Numbered from the stretch's first letter, positions 7,550-13,832 are shown. The stretch is 45,306 nt of DNA from an uncultured Bacteroidales bacterium (GCA_902776455.1 CACYQI010000014.1:1-45306), one strand, 5' to 3'. Notes: generated from the letters alone by a model not told the origin. A program made the numbers and translations.

Positions 7550-7576
7550 AGTAGTCAAGACCAAAAACTATATCAT

Positions 7577-7894
7577 ATGAAAGCACTGAGAAGAAGACCA
7601 CTACACTATGTGATTAGAAACCTCGCCGGTATTGAGCTCACGCCAGAAGCACAAGCAGAGATTCTTCACCTGAAGCGTTGCGTGCAAAGCGAATACCCCG
7701 GTAGGTACTTCTATTACTTTAACACCTGTGATGATTATTGTGTGAATGAAGAAAGAGCCTTTGACAGTTATGAGTCTCTGCTCGCGTTCATTCAGCAACT
7801 CAACCCAGACCCTCAGAAGACAGACATCGTAGATGAACCTGTTGTACGAGGAAGTAACATTCCGTATCGTATCATCTATATCGTCAGAGATTAA
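7577..7894 (+). CDS. Hypothetical protein, 105 aa, first gene of the sigma-like operon
   Basis: The ATG at 7577 is chosen because the promoter-like motif ends at 7549, so an earlier start is impossible on that transcript. The basic N-terminus MKALRRRPLHYVIRNLAG is followed by a helix (LTPEAQAEILHLKRCVQ), an aromatic/cysteine stretch (RYFYYFNTCDDYCVNEE), and a strand (NIPYRIIYIVRD) at the end. It is not recognised. It precedes the micropeptide by 12 bases and the sigma-like gene by about 115, so all are probably one operon. Confidence 0.7.
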   Translation: MKALRRRPLHYVIRNLAGIELTPEAQAEILHLKRCVQSEYPGRYFYYFNTCDDYCVNEERAFDSYESLLAFIQQLNPDPQKTDIVDEPVVRGSNIPYRIIYIVRD

Positions 7895-7906
7895 ACAATA
7901 AATAAT

Positions 7907-7987
7907 ATGACTACTTTAGAAACAATTACCTTTATCCTTGGCTGGAGCGCCATGATTGGTATCTTCAACTACCTTGAGAGTGAATAA
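7907..7987 (+). CDS. Membrane micropeptide, 26 aa (GIFNYLESE family), copy 1
   Basis: ATG 7907 to TAA 7985-7987. The peptide is a single hydrophobic helix (TITFILGWSAMIGIF) with a fixed tail NYLESE. A second peptide at 12860 shares the layout MxTL-hydrophobic-LG-M-GIF[N/D]YLESE although most codons differ, so the protein sequence rather than the DNA is being kept. It lies 12 bases after the 105-aa gene and 21 bases before the sigma-like gene. It probably inserts in the inner membrane as a single-span peptide; a partner or regulatory role is inferred only. Confidence 0.7.
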   Translation: MTTLETITFILGWSAMIGIFNYLESE

Positions 7988-8008
7988 CCCATAAATCAAA
8001 GAAGGAAA

Positions 8009-8638
8009 ATGAAAATAACCAACTTAGATAAATTCATGCAAAAGATTGGCAGAGAGCCTCTGCTGTCAAAAGAAGAGGAACTGCAACTTCTCAAAGCCGT
8101 AAAGGAAAAGGGCGCGGATTGCGAAGAATTGGAGAAACTGGTGAATGCCAATCTAAGGTTTGTTGTCAGTCTTGCGAGACAATACATGGACCGAGGTTTG
8201 GATATAAAAGAACTGATTCCCATCGGGGCAGAAGGGCTGAAAGAGGCTGCATTGACCTATGACCTGAATGGCGACACAAAGTTCCTTAACCATGCTGTCC
8301 CAGTGATGCGTAAGTACTTCGGGGAAGCTATCTTAAAGAACAATGATATCAAACGAATGATGCTCGTCAGAGAACTTCACATTAGAGAGCATTTTGATGA
8401 AGACATTGACGATTACAATACTGCATTCTCTTTCGTAGTTGACTTTGACAGGAAACGATACACTGTAGGTGAATTGTTCTGTGACTGCATCTACTCTATT
8501 GATGAAGTAGAACGATACATTGTAAAGTACCTGATGGCAAGGACTGAGCACGATGAATCGAAGTTATATTGGCAGATGGTTGAAAATAGCCAGCTAAACA
8601 AAGAAACAGAAAATATAACAAAAATACAAGATGAATAA
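8009..8638 (+). CDS. Truncated sigma-70-like protein (regions 1.2-2 only)
   Basis: Residues 18-110 clearly resemble a group 1/2 sigma factor: PLLSKEEELQLLKAVKEKG (region 1.2), ELEKLVNANLRFVVSLARQYMDRGLDIKELIPIGAEGLKEAALTYDLNGDTKF (region 2.1-2.3) and LNHAVPVMRKYFGEAIL in place of the region 2.3-2.4 FSTYATWWIRQAI. The tryptophans used in promoter melting are replaced. The last 100 residues show no region 3 or region 4 helix-turn-helix, so -35 contact is not expected in the usual way. It may be a divergent sigma, an anti-sigma mimic or a holoenzyme-binding regulator. The start ATG has AAGGAAA just upstream. It overlaps the next gene by 8 bases. Confidence 0.8.
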   Translation: MKITNLDKFMQKIGREPLLSKEEELQLLKAVKEKGADCEELEKLVNANLRFVVSLARQYMDRGLDIKELIPIGAEGLKEAALTYDLNGDTKFLNHAVPVMRKYFGEAILKNNDIKRMMLVRELHIREHFDEDIDDYNTAFSFVVDFDRKRYTVGELFCDCIYSIDEVERYIVKYLMARTEHDESKLYWQMVENSQLNKETENITKIQDE

Positions 8639-9356
8639 ATCAAGCAATAAGAAGAAAGAAGAGATTTTGGTTCCCATCATCAAGTCGTTTCCGATCTATG
8701 AGGTGCAGCAGATTTGTATTGACAGTCATCGTTACCCTCGAAGGCGAAACAGGCTGCAACGCGTTGGACTCTTCCAGACGAAGGAAGGTGCAAAGGGAGC
8801 CATGCATGAATACATTAAGCACGAAAAGATGTGCTGCGAGACGTGGGGAGGGAATTACTATGCCGACTGCCTCGGATACTTCATAGACGAGGTTCCTGTT
8901 TTTAACCGGTTCTATAAAATCATCGATGACAAGCGGCCGAACAAGTGTTATTCTTATACCGCAGATGGTGAATTGAATGACTGCGCCGCTTTGGATGAGT
9001 TTGGATGGTATCGTGGTCGTAAGGTGAAGGACATCCGTTTCAAGGAAGGCGACATCGTGGAGATTCTTGGTTTTGACTATTCAGAATTGGCTATTGTGTC
9101 AGCTCCGCCGCCATCGAAAGAGGTTTATAAGCAATTAGCAAAGCGAGCGAAGGAACAGCACCCCAAGCTCATGGACGAGAGCGATGACTGCTACCTTGTC
9201 TATACTCTTGGCGAAGGCGACACGCACGAGCACGTTCTTTGCTACAATGTGTTCCGCCCAACTCGACCAGTCCCAGCCAAGATTGCTGCCCAATTGAAAG
9301 CAAAATTGGAAGAAATGAAAACTTGCACGAGTCGATGCCAAACAATCCTCGTGTAG
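8631..9356 (+). CDS. Hypothetical protein, 241 aa, coupled to the sigma-like gene
   Basis: It starts inside the end of the sigma-like gene (ATG 8631, overlap 8 bases), so it is translationally coupled. The family is not recognised. Visible parts are a lysine-rich start, a strand-helix unit (YEVQQICIDSHRYPRRRNRLQRVGLF), a Cys/Trp/aromatic-rich section (MCCETWGGNYYADCLGYF), a barrel-like segment FKEGDIVEILGFDYSELAIV, and a final KIAAQLKAKLEE helix. The same helix is encoded by a remnant at 12732. The frame stops at TAG 9354-9356 but stays open, apart from three more TAG codons, to a TGA at 9633, so the annotated end may not be the original end. Confidence 0.75.
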   Translation: MNKSSNKKKEEILVPIIKSFPIYEVQQICIDSHRYPRRRNRLQRVGLFQTKEGAKGAMHEYIKHEKMCCETWGGNYYADCLGYFIDEVPVFNRFYKIIDDKRPNKCYSYTADGELNDCAALDEFGWYRGRKVKDIRFKEGDIVEILGFDYSELAIVSAPPPSKEVYKQLAKRAKEQHPKLMDESDDCYLVYTLGEGDTHEHVLCYNVFRPTRPVPAKIAAQLKAKLEEMKTCTSRCQTILV

Positions 9357-9635
9357 TTTCCAAACCATCCACGTATGGTTTCACTTCGCATGATGGAGCG
9401 CTAGGAAATTATTATAGGTATCCAGAGGAACAAGGACACTATAGAGGTCAGCAACCTGTAGAACGGTTAGTTCCATTGCATTCGTCAGGAATATGAGTTC
9501 ACGGCCTTACTCCTCATCGAAGAACCGCACGAGCCTAAGATGTGGCGCAAGGAAGATATTTACAACGTCTATTTGATCATATTGAGGCAAATCCGAAATT
9601 ATTCTCAAGGCTTCATATCCGACAAGTATAATTGA
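9357..9635 (+). pseudogene. In-frame continuation of the 241-aa gene broken only by TAG codons
   Basis: The frame of the 8631 gene continues past TAG 9354 to TGA 9633 with further stops only at 9402, 9459 and 9468, all TAG. Between them the sequence looks coding: EIIIGIQRNKDTIEVSNL, NG, then FHCIRQEYEFTALLLIEEPHEP...WRKEDIYNVYLIILRQIRNYSQGF. Reading the TAGs as Gln gives a plausible chain. An alternative frame (NLHESMPNNPRVVSKPSTYG...) is open to 9496, so a frameshift plus decay is also possible. The most likely reading is a decaying gene end; amber recoding cannot be excluded. Confidence 0.5.
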
Positions 9636-9758
9636 AGAGTATTAAGAATCAGTCGTGGATAGTTCTTTCGAGAGCCGGAGACTGGCAGGCATCCTTCTAA
9701 TCCTGTAGTATAAAGGTCTTGGGATGCCATTTTTTTGTTTATAAAAATTGGTGCTTTC

Positions 9759-9790
9759 TTTGAATTTTCCTGGTGATGTGACTATATTAT
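9759..9790 (+). promoter_or_regulatory. Recurrent promoter-like motif, copy 3
   Basis: TTTGAATTTTC at 9759 and GACTATATTAT with ATATTAT at 9784 (offset 25), 31 bases before the ATG at 9815. It shares an extended match with copy 5, including CTGGTGA and the GTTC.TAA that follows. Confidence 0.75.
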
Positions 9791-9814
9791 GTTCATAAGC
9801 AAAAACAATGAATT

Positions 9815-10030
9815 ATGAACACAACAACCATCACCACCAATTCCATTAACAAGTTCAACCAACTCCTTAACTACCTCTACACAAAAGAAGTTTCCATACT
9901 TCCCTCTCCTACCACCCTCTCCATTACCCTCTTCACTAACTCTACTTCACAAACCAACTCTCTCCTCTCCAAACTCACCCAGCTACTTAATCTTAAACCC
10001 CTCAAGCCCTCCTACGCTCTTGCTGCGTAG
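9815..10030 (+). CDS. G-depleted short ORF or leader transcript ending in a terminator
   Basis: A 71-codon frame behind motif copy 3, encoding a Thr/Asn/Ser/Leu-rich peptide (MNTTTITTNSINKFNQLLNY...). The coding strand is extraordinary: only 5 G but about 76 C in bases 9815-10003. The stop codon lies in the right arm of a strong terminator hairpin, so translation to the end would disrupt that hairpin. This fits a leader peptide/attenuator, or a Rho-loading (C-rich, G-poor) leader controlling the 10074 gene, better than an ordinary protein gene. The peptide itself is unrecognised and could also be a real small protein with strange codon use. Confidence 0.4.
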   Translation: MNTTTITTNSINKFNQLLNYLYTKEVSILPSPTTLSITLFTNSTSQTNSLLSKLTQLLNLKPLKPSYALAA

Positions 10031-10042
10031 AGGGGCTTTTTT
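10004..10042 (+). terminator. Intrinsic terminator/attenuator before the 128-aa gene
   Basis: AAGCCCTCCTACGC (10004-10017) pairs with GCGTAGAGGGGCTT (10025-10038) over 13 of 14 positions (one G-U wobble, one mismatch), with a 7-base loop and a following T6. It lies between the G-poor ORF and the next gene. Confidence 0.85.
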
Positions 10043-10073
10043 AACTTTTCAACTTTTTAACTTTTCAACTTTT
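10041..10073 (+). repeat. TTAACTTTTCAACTTTT direct repeat before ATG 10074
   Basis: Two adjacent near-identical 16-17 base copies fill the space between terminator and start codon. A related CACTTTTCAACTTTTCAAC run occurs inside the sensor-kinase gene at about 25528-25555. It appears to be a common low-complexity intergenic repeat of this genome. Confidence 0.6.
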
Positions 10074-10460
10074 ATGAGACGTGGCATACCTGTTATCAGT
10101 GACTATACAAGGAATTTCTTTATGGACCGGGTAAAGCATCAAGAACGCCAGATTGGTGATGCGGTTTACTATCTCTCGCCCTTTTCGAGGTATTCTGTCA
10201 GGAAATCAACTATTGTCAAGAAGGGTCCCGTGCCAACGGACTTCCTTAAAGAAATCGAAATGACGCTTTCTGACGGCACAGTGCTGCCATACCATGAAGC
10301 CTTCGACTCGAAGGAAATGGCAATCGCATACATCGTTGACGACCTCAGATGCAGTCTGGCTAACCATCGTACAGGGCTTCAGACGCTTCTACGACAAATA
10401 GCGGAAGACGAGCGATTACTTGCGATGTTTGAAAAGAAACAAAAAGTATTTATCAGTTGA
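10074..10460 (+). CDS. Hypothetical protein, 128 aa
   Basis: ATG 10074 is preferred over earlier in-frame codons because those lie in the terminator. The protein starts MRRGIPVISDYTRNFFMDRV and contains a strand-rich AVYYLSPFSRYSVRKSTIVKKG, a DGTVLPYHEAFDSKEMAIAYIVDDL segment, and a C-terminal charged helix. It is soluble with no membrane segment. I do not recognise the family. Expression would depend on read-through of the terminator just upstream or on an unseen promoter; no housekeeping promoter is visible between them. It is followed by the CACGTG array. Confidence 0.65.
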   Translation: MRRGIPVISDYTRNFFMDRVKHQERQIGDAVYYLSPFSRYSVRKSTIVKKGPVPTDFLKEIEMTLSDGTVLPYHEAFDSKEMAIAYIVDDLRCSLANHRTGLQTLLRQIAEDERLLAMFEKKQKVFIS

Positions 10461-10506
10461 CGTTTGGTGTCATCAAACTTGACTGACGACTTGCGTCGAG
10501 CTAAAG

Positions 10507-10612
10507 CTTCACGTGTGAAAATGGCAAAGTTGACACGTGAAGTTCGCAAAGTTGACACGTGAAGTTCGCAAAGTTGACACGTGAAGTTTAGCGACTTCAC
10601 GTGTGTTGTTTT
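10507..10612. repeat. 22-bp tandem array B (CACGTG cores) with terminal hairpin
   Basis: Three perfect 22-bp units at 10524-10545, 10546-10567 and 10568-10589 carry the core ACACGTGAAG at 10533, 10555 and 10577. Inverted cores CTTCACGTGT flank them at 10507 and 10595. The last pair makes a perfect 11-bp stem, ACACGTGAAGT and ACTTCACGTGT, with a 6-base loop followed by GTTGTTTT, so it could also terminate transcription from 10460. Confidence 0.9.
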
Positions 10613-10651
10613 ATAAAATAACGAGAATAATCAAAAAAAGTTACCCCAATT

Positions 10652-10683
10652 ATTGAATTTTTTCTTGTTTGTGACCATATTAT
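10652..10683 (+). promoter_or_regulatory. Recurrent promoter-like motif, copy 4
   Basis: ATTGAATTTTT at 10652 and GTGACCATATTAT with ATATTAT at 10677 (offset 25), 37 bases before the ATG at 10714, with AAAAGTTACCCC upstream. It would drive the 81-aa gene and the AAA ATPase. Confidence 0.75.
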
Positions 10684-10713
10684 ATCTGTATTAATTTCAA
10701 AAGGAGATATAAT

Positions 10714-10959
10714 ATGAAAATTAAAAGCTACAACATCAAGAGCATGAGTAGTAGTCAATTCGAAGGGCTACGTATTGCATGCAAAAAACAACATTTAGAG
10801 GATAGTATCAAGAAAACTGATCCTACTTCTTGTGTGGAAGCTGTGACTGGTATCACAAATGCGACTATTGAGCAGTATCGGCGGAAAGGGTACAAACTCT
10901 GCTATGACTTCCATAATTCCGCCAGGCAACATTTATTGGTATTTTCAAAGAATAAGTAA
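10714..10959 (+). CDS. Hypothetical protein, 81 aa, coupled to the AAA ATPase
   Basis: It starts at ATG 10714 after a good AAGGAG-type site (aaaaggagatataat). The product is small, basic and Cys-containing (GLRIACKKQHLEDSIKKTD, TSCVEAVTGITNATIEQYRRKGYKL) and ends in a basic strand. The VEAVTGITNATIEQYRRKGYKL segment could be a short helix-turn-helix, but I would not insist. It ends 2 bases before the AAA ATPase start, so both are made from the same transcript and may interact. No family recognised. Confidence 0.7.
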   Translation: MKIKSYNIKSMSSSQFEGLRIACKKQHLEDSIKKTDPTSCVEAVTGITNATIEQYRRKGYKLCYDFHNSARQHLLVFSKNK

Positions 10960-10961
10960 TT

Positions 10962-12635
10962 ATGGCAAAGAAGATTGAAACAAAAGTCGTGAAAAGAACG
11001 AAAGTTGAGAAAGAAATGACGCTGCTGCGGGCCATTGAGCGCGTGGTGGAGGTGTCGAAGGACTCCAAGCTGAAGGCTGAAGCCAAAGCAGAAATGGCAG
11101 AAGAAGTAAAGTATCTGGCTGAACGCTACAGCATTACTGAACGTCAGGTCATTCTCTTCTGCATCTGCATGGAAAAGGGTCCCCGCAATGTGGATTTCGA
11201 CGACCTGGCCAGGCACCTCGACGTCAGCAACATCCGCATCCTTGGCTATTCGGGCGACATCGACGCTTTGGCACGACGTCGTCTGCTACGTTATCGCGAT
11301 GCAAAGGACGAGAACAGCTTTGACATCCCTCAGCCTGTCATCAAAGCCCTAAAGCGAAACGAAGCCTACGAAATGCCCAGCCGCAAGAATCTGGACTGTG
11401 CCGGCTTGTTTGAAGTAATCGGTCAAATGTTCGAGGACCTCGACGACGATGCCATCCTACCAAAGGATCTTTATGGAGAACTTCAAGTGCTGTTCAAAGA
11501 GAATCCGCAAATCGGTTTCGTTAAACATATTAAGGAGTTAGGACATCTGCGCTTGGAAGATTTCCTGCTGCTGCTGTTCTTTTGCCATCGGTTGGTAAAT
11601 AAGGACGATGATGACATCCGTTTCGGACAGATGGAGGACTGCTTCTTATGTCCTTCTAATTATGTTACAACCAAGGGACTGCTGCGCAGCGGAGAACATC
11701 CCTTGATGACAAAGAAGCTCATCGAACATCGCTCGGAAGACGGAATGGCCGACACCACGCGCTACAAACTCACGGAGCAGACGAAACGCACGCTTCTGGA
11801 AGAACTGAAACTCAACGCAGCAGAGGAGAAACTGGCTGATGTCATCAAGGCGAAGGACCTGAAAGAAAAAAAGATGTTCTATGTAGAGGAGAACCAGAGG
11901 CAAGTCAGCGAATTACAATCGTTCTTCGTACCCGAGAACTACCAGAGGATTCGTGAACGGATGGAGCAGACAGGTTTCCGTACGGGTTTCGCCTGCCTCT
12001 TCTATGGCGGTCCTGGCACAGGCAAGACGGAAACTGTCTATCAATTGGCACGACAAACTGGTCGCGACATCATGGTAGTTGATGTGCCGCAAATCAAGAG
12101 CAAATGGGTGGGCGACTCGGAGAAGAACATCAAAGCCCTCTTCGACCGTTATCGTGAGCTTGTGAAAAAAGCCAAGCAGACCCCAATCCTACTCTTCAAC
12201 GAAGCAGACGCCATCATCGGCATCCGTCAGCAAGGAGCGCAAAGAGCTGTCGAGAAGATGGAGAACAGCATCCAGAACATCATCCTGCAGGAGATGGAAA
12301 CGCTGGACGGCATCATGATTGCCACCACCAACCTGCAGCAGAACCTCGACAAGGCCTTCGAGCGCCGTTTCCTCTACAAGATTAAGTTCGAGAAACCGAC
12401 CGTAGAAGCCCGCGTCCTGATCTGGCGCACGATGATTCCCGACCTGAGCGAGATGGATGCCAAGACGCTTGCGGCAAAGTACGACTTCAGCGGCGGCCAG
12501 ATAGAGAACATCGCCCGACACTACACCATCGACAGCATCCTGCACGATGCGAAGGAAGACAAACTCGCTATGCTCATCAACCATTGCGACAACGAAAGAC
12601 TGGAGAATAACGGTCCTAAACGTATTGGGTTTTAA
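10962..12635 (+). CDS. AAA family ATPase, 557 aa
   Basis: The C-terminal half is a classic AAA module: Walker A GGPGTGKT (349-356), Walker B LLFNEAD (410-416) with Asn in place of the usual Asp before Glu, sensor 1 ATTN (454-457), and FERRF (466-470) as the arginine finger. A short C-terminal lid follows. The N-terminal 340 residues are helical and charged and look like a substrate- or partner-binding region, with an RYSITERQVILFCICME helix and a winged-helix-like DDLARHLDVSNIRIL near residues 80-95. It is cytosolic. AAA proteins of this shape act as remodelling motors; the substrate is unknown. It is the second gene after motif copy 4. Confidence 0.85.
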   Translation: MAKKIETKVVKRTKVEKEMTLLRAIERVVEVSKDSKLKAEAKAEMAEEVKYLAERYSITERQVILFCICMEKGPRNVDFDDLARHLDVSNIRILGYSGDIDALARRRLLRYRDAKDENSFDIPQPVIKALKRNEAYEMPSRKNLDCAGLFEVIGQMFEDLDDDAILPKDLYGELQVLFKENPQIGFVKHIKELGHLRLEDFLLLLFFCHRLVNKDDDDIRFGQMEDCFLCPSNYVTTKGLLRSGEHPLMTKKLIEHRSEDGMADTTRYKLTEQTKRTLLEELKLNAAEEKLADVIKAKDLKEKKMFYVEENQRQVSELQSFFVPENYQRIRERMEQTGFRTGFACLFYGGPGTGKTETVYQLARQTGRDIMVVDVPQIKSKWVGDSEKNIKALFDRYRELVKKAKQTPILLFNEADAIIGIRQQGAQRAVEKMENSIQNIILQEMETLDGIMIATTNLQQNLDKAFERRFLYKIKFEKPTVEARVLIWRTMIPDLSEMDAKTLAAKYDFSGGQIENIARHYTIDSILHDAKEDKLAMLINHCDNERLENNGPKRIGF

Positions 12636-12654
12636 CAGATAGAGGTAATATAAC

Positions 12655-12727
12655 GTGAATTCGATGAAAACCAGAGTGACATAAAATTCATGGCAATTCG
12701 CTTTGTCTTTAGCATATAATTGCCATG
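12655..12727. repeat. Dispersed inverted repeat (CATGGCAATT family), copy 1
   Basis: CATGGCAATT at 12689-12698 and AATTGCCATG at 12718-12727 are a perfect 10-bp inverted repeat around a CGCTTT.TCTTTA.CATAT loop. The left flank GTGAATTCGATGAAAA is shared with the copy at 20168. It follows the AAA gene stop by about 20 bases. Confidence 0.8.
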
Positions 12728-12731
12728 TGCC

Positions 12732-12812
12732 CCCCAAAAAATAGCAGCCCAGCTAAAGGCGAATCTGGAAGAAGTAGAAAAAGTTAGGGCAATCTTTGAA
12801 TTTTTCTGGTGA
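12732..12812 (+). pseudogene. Remnant of the 3' end of a paralogue of the 241-aa gene
   Basis: The frame encodes QKIAAQLKANLEEVEKV, matching AKIAAQLKAKLEEMK near the end of the 8631 gene, and then runs through motif copy 5 to TGA 12810. No upstream part or start is present; the repeat at 12655-12727 abuts it directly. It shows that a second copy of the module once stood here. Confidence 0.7.
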
Positions 12813-12826
12813 GGTGACTATATTAT
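12795..12826 (+). promoter_or_regulatory. Recurrent promoter-like motif, copy 5
   Basis: TTTGAATTTTT at 12795 and GTGACTATATTAT with ATATTAT at 12820 (offset 25), 40 bases before the micropeptide ATG at 12860. It overlaps the end of the 12732 remnant and is nearly identical to copy 3. Confidence 0.75.
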
Positions 12827-12859
12827 GTTCGTAACCTTTATATTTTTGAAGTAGTAGTT

Positions 12860-12931
12860 ATGAGTACATTAGTTTATGCAATTTGTTTAGGCATCATGCT
12901 GGGCATATTTGATTATCTTGAGAGTGAGTAA
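12860..12931 (+). CDS. Membrane micropeptide, 23 aa (GIFDYLESE family), copy 2
   Basis: ATG 12860 to TAA 12929. The peptide has MSTL, a hydrophobic helix (VYAICLGIMLGIF) and the tail DYLESE, matching the 26-aa peptide at 7907 in layout and tail. After its stop, TAACACATAAACCACAGAAG also matches TAACCCATAAATCAAAGAAG after the first copy, after which the sequences diverge and no sigma-like gene follows. It is the first gene behind motif copy 5, so it would be expressed alone. Confidence 0.7.
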   Translation: MSTLVYAICLGIMLGIFDYLESE

Positions 12932-12950
12932 CACATAAACCACAGAAGCC

Positions 12951-13034
12951 CATGTGGTGGAATACGGCAAGACATCTGCCGACTTTACCATCGATCATCA
13001 GTACACCCTTGGTCGAGACTACTCACGCTCGTAA
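12951..13034 (+). pseudogene. Possible coding remnant after the second micropeptide
   Basis: A short open stretch reads VVEYGKTSADFTIDHQYTLGRDYSRS before TAA 13032. It looks coding but has no start codon or partner. It is too short to identify, and could be the tail of a deleted gene. Confidence 0.3.
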
Positions 13035-13120
13035 GAGCTGATACAAGCATCGCTCTCCGCTCGCCTAACCGCAACCTTGCGAGCGACTATGTGTCGAAAA
13101 ATCCGTAAAATCAAGAAGAA

Positions 13121-13375
13121 GCCTACATGCCTACATAAATTCGCTTGAAACATGCATGAATAAAGGGATTTCTCAGAATTGCAGCCTACATAAAGCCTAC
13201 ATATACCTACATTAAAGTAGCAGAGAAGTACTCTGGATTTTTAATTTTTAATATATAAATTTCGAATTATCTAATGTAGGCTTATGTAGGATATATGTAG
13301 GCTTTATGTAGGCTCGAATTTCTTTAAGCTATTGAAGCACTTCAAGATAACATTAATTTATGTAGGCATGTAGGC
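13121..13375. repeat. 255-bp inverted-repeat element built from CCTACAT heptamers
   Basis: The outer arms 13121-13141 and 13355-13375 are perfect 21-bp inverted copies. Inner arms 13184-13205 and 13292-13313 are perfect 22-bp inverted copies. CCTACAT occurs five times on the left (13122, 13130, 13185, 13196, 13206) and its complement ATGTAGG six times on the right (13274, 13284, 13295, 13306, 13360, 13368). No gene is inside. It could be an iteron cluster of a replication or transposition system, or a MITE-like element. Confidence 0.85.
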
Positions 13376-13434
13376 AAAATTGGAAATTTCGGATTATTTT
13401 TAAAGAGATAAACCATACTGTTGCTACCAAACGA

Positions 13435-13580
13435 CACACGTTATCTTTGCCGACTAAGCACGTTATGTTTGCCGACACTCCATGCAGTATTTGCCGATAC
13501 TCTGTGCAGTATTTCCCGATACTCCATGCAGTATTTCCCGATACTCCATGCAGTATTTCCCGATACAGCGTGCTTCGTTC
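13435..13580. repeat. 22-bp tandem array C (six units plus a partial one)
   Basis: Units start at 13435, 13457, 13479, 13501, 13523 and 13545, each exactly 22 bp, with a degenerate seventh from 13567. The first two share CACGTTAT.TTTGCCGA; the last three share GCAGTATTTCCCGATAC. Divergence is polar along the array. The repeats are contiguous, without spacers. Confidence 0.9.
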
Positions 13581-13832
13581 TTGGATGTCCTAACACCCAG
13601 ACGCTCTTTTTAGTGGCCGGAAGAAGCCACAACCTTAGGGGTCCGAGTCCAAAGCTATGAATGTATGTATGTACCTTGAACAAAAAAAAACGCAACCTAT
13701 GTGTCTTCAACTCCGTGGCGTCATTCTTCGTGTCTTTGTGTTTGATTTTTTATCGACGTCATGTGATAACGAGTCGTTTCCCCTTGCAAAAAATGGAAAA
13801 TACACTATAGTACGAAAAAATCTTCCCCTATG
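13581..13832. other. Intergenic stretch without recognised features
   Basis: Between array C and the promoter at 13833 I see no gene, RNA or strong repeat, only a short ATGTATGTATGTA run and a poly-A tract. Confidence 0.5.

Noticed and set aside
13435-13580. CRISPR array
   Set aside because: The 22-bp units are contiguous with no unique spacers between them, and no cas genes are near.
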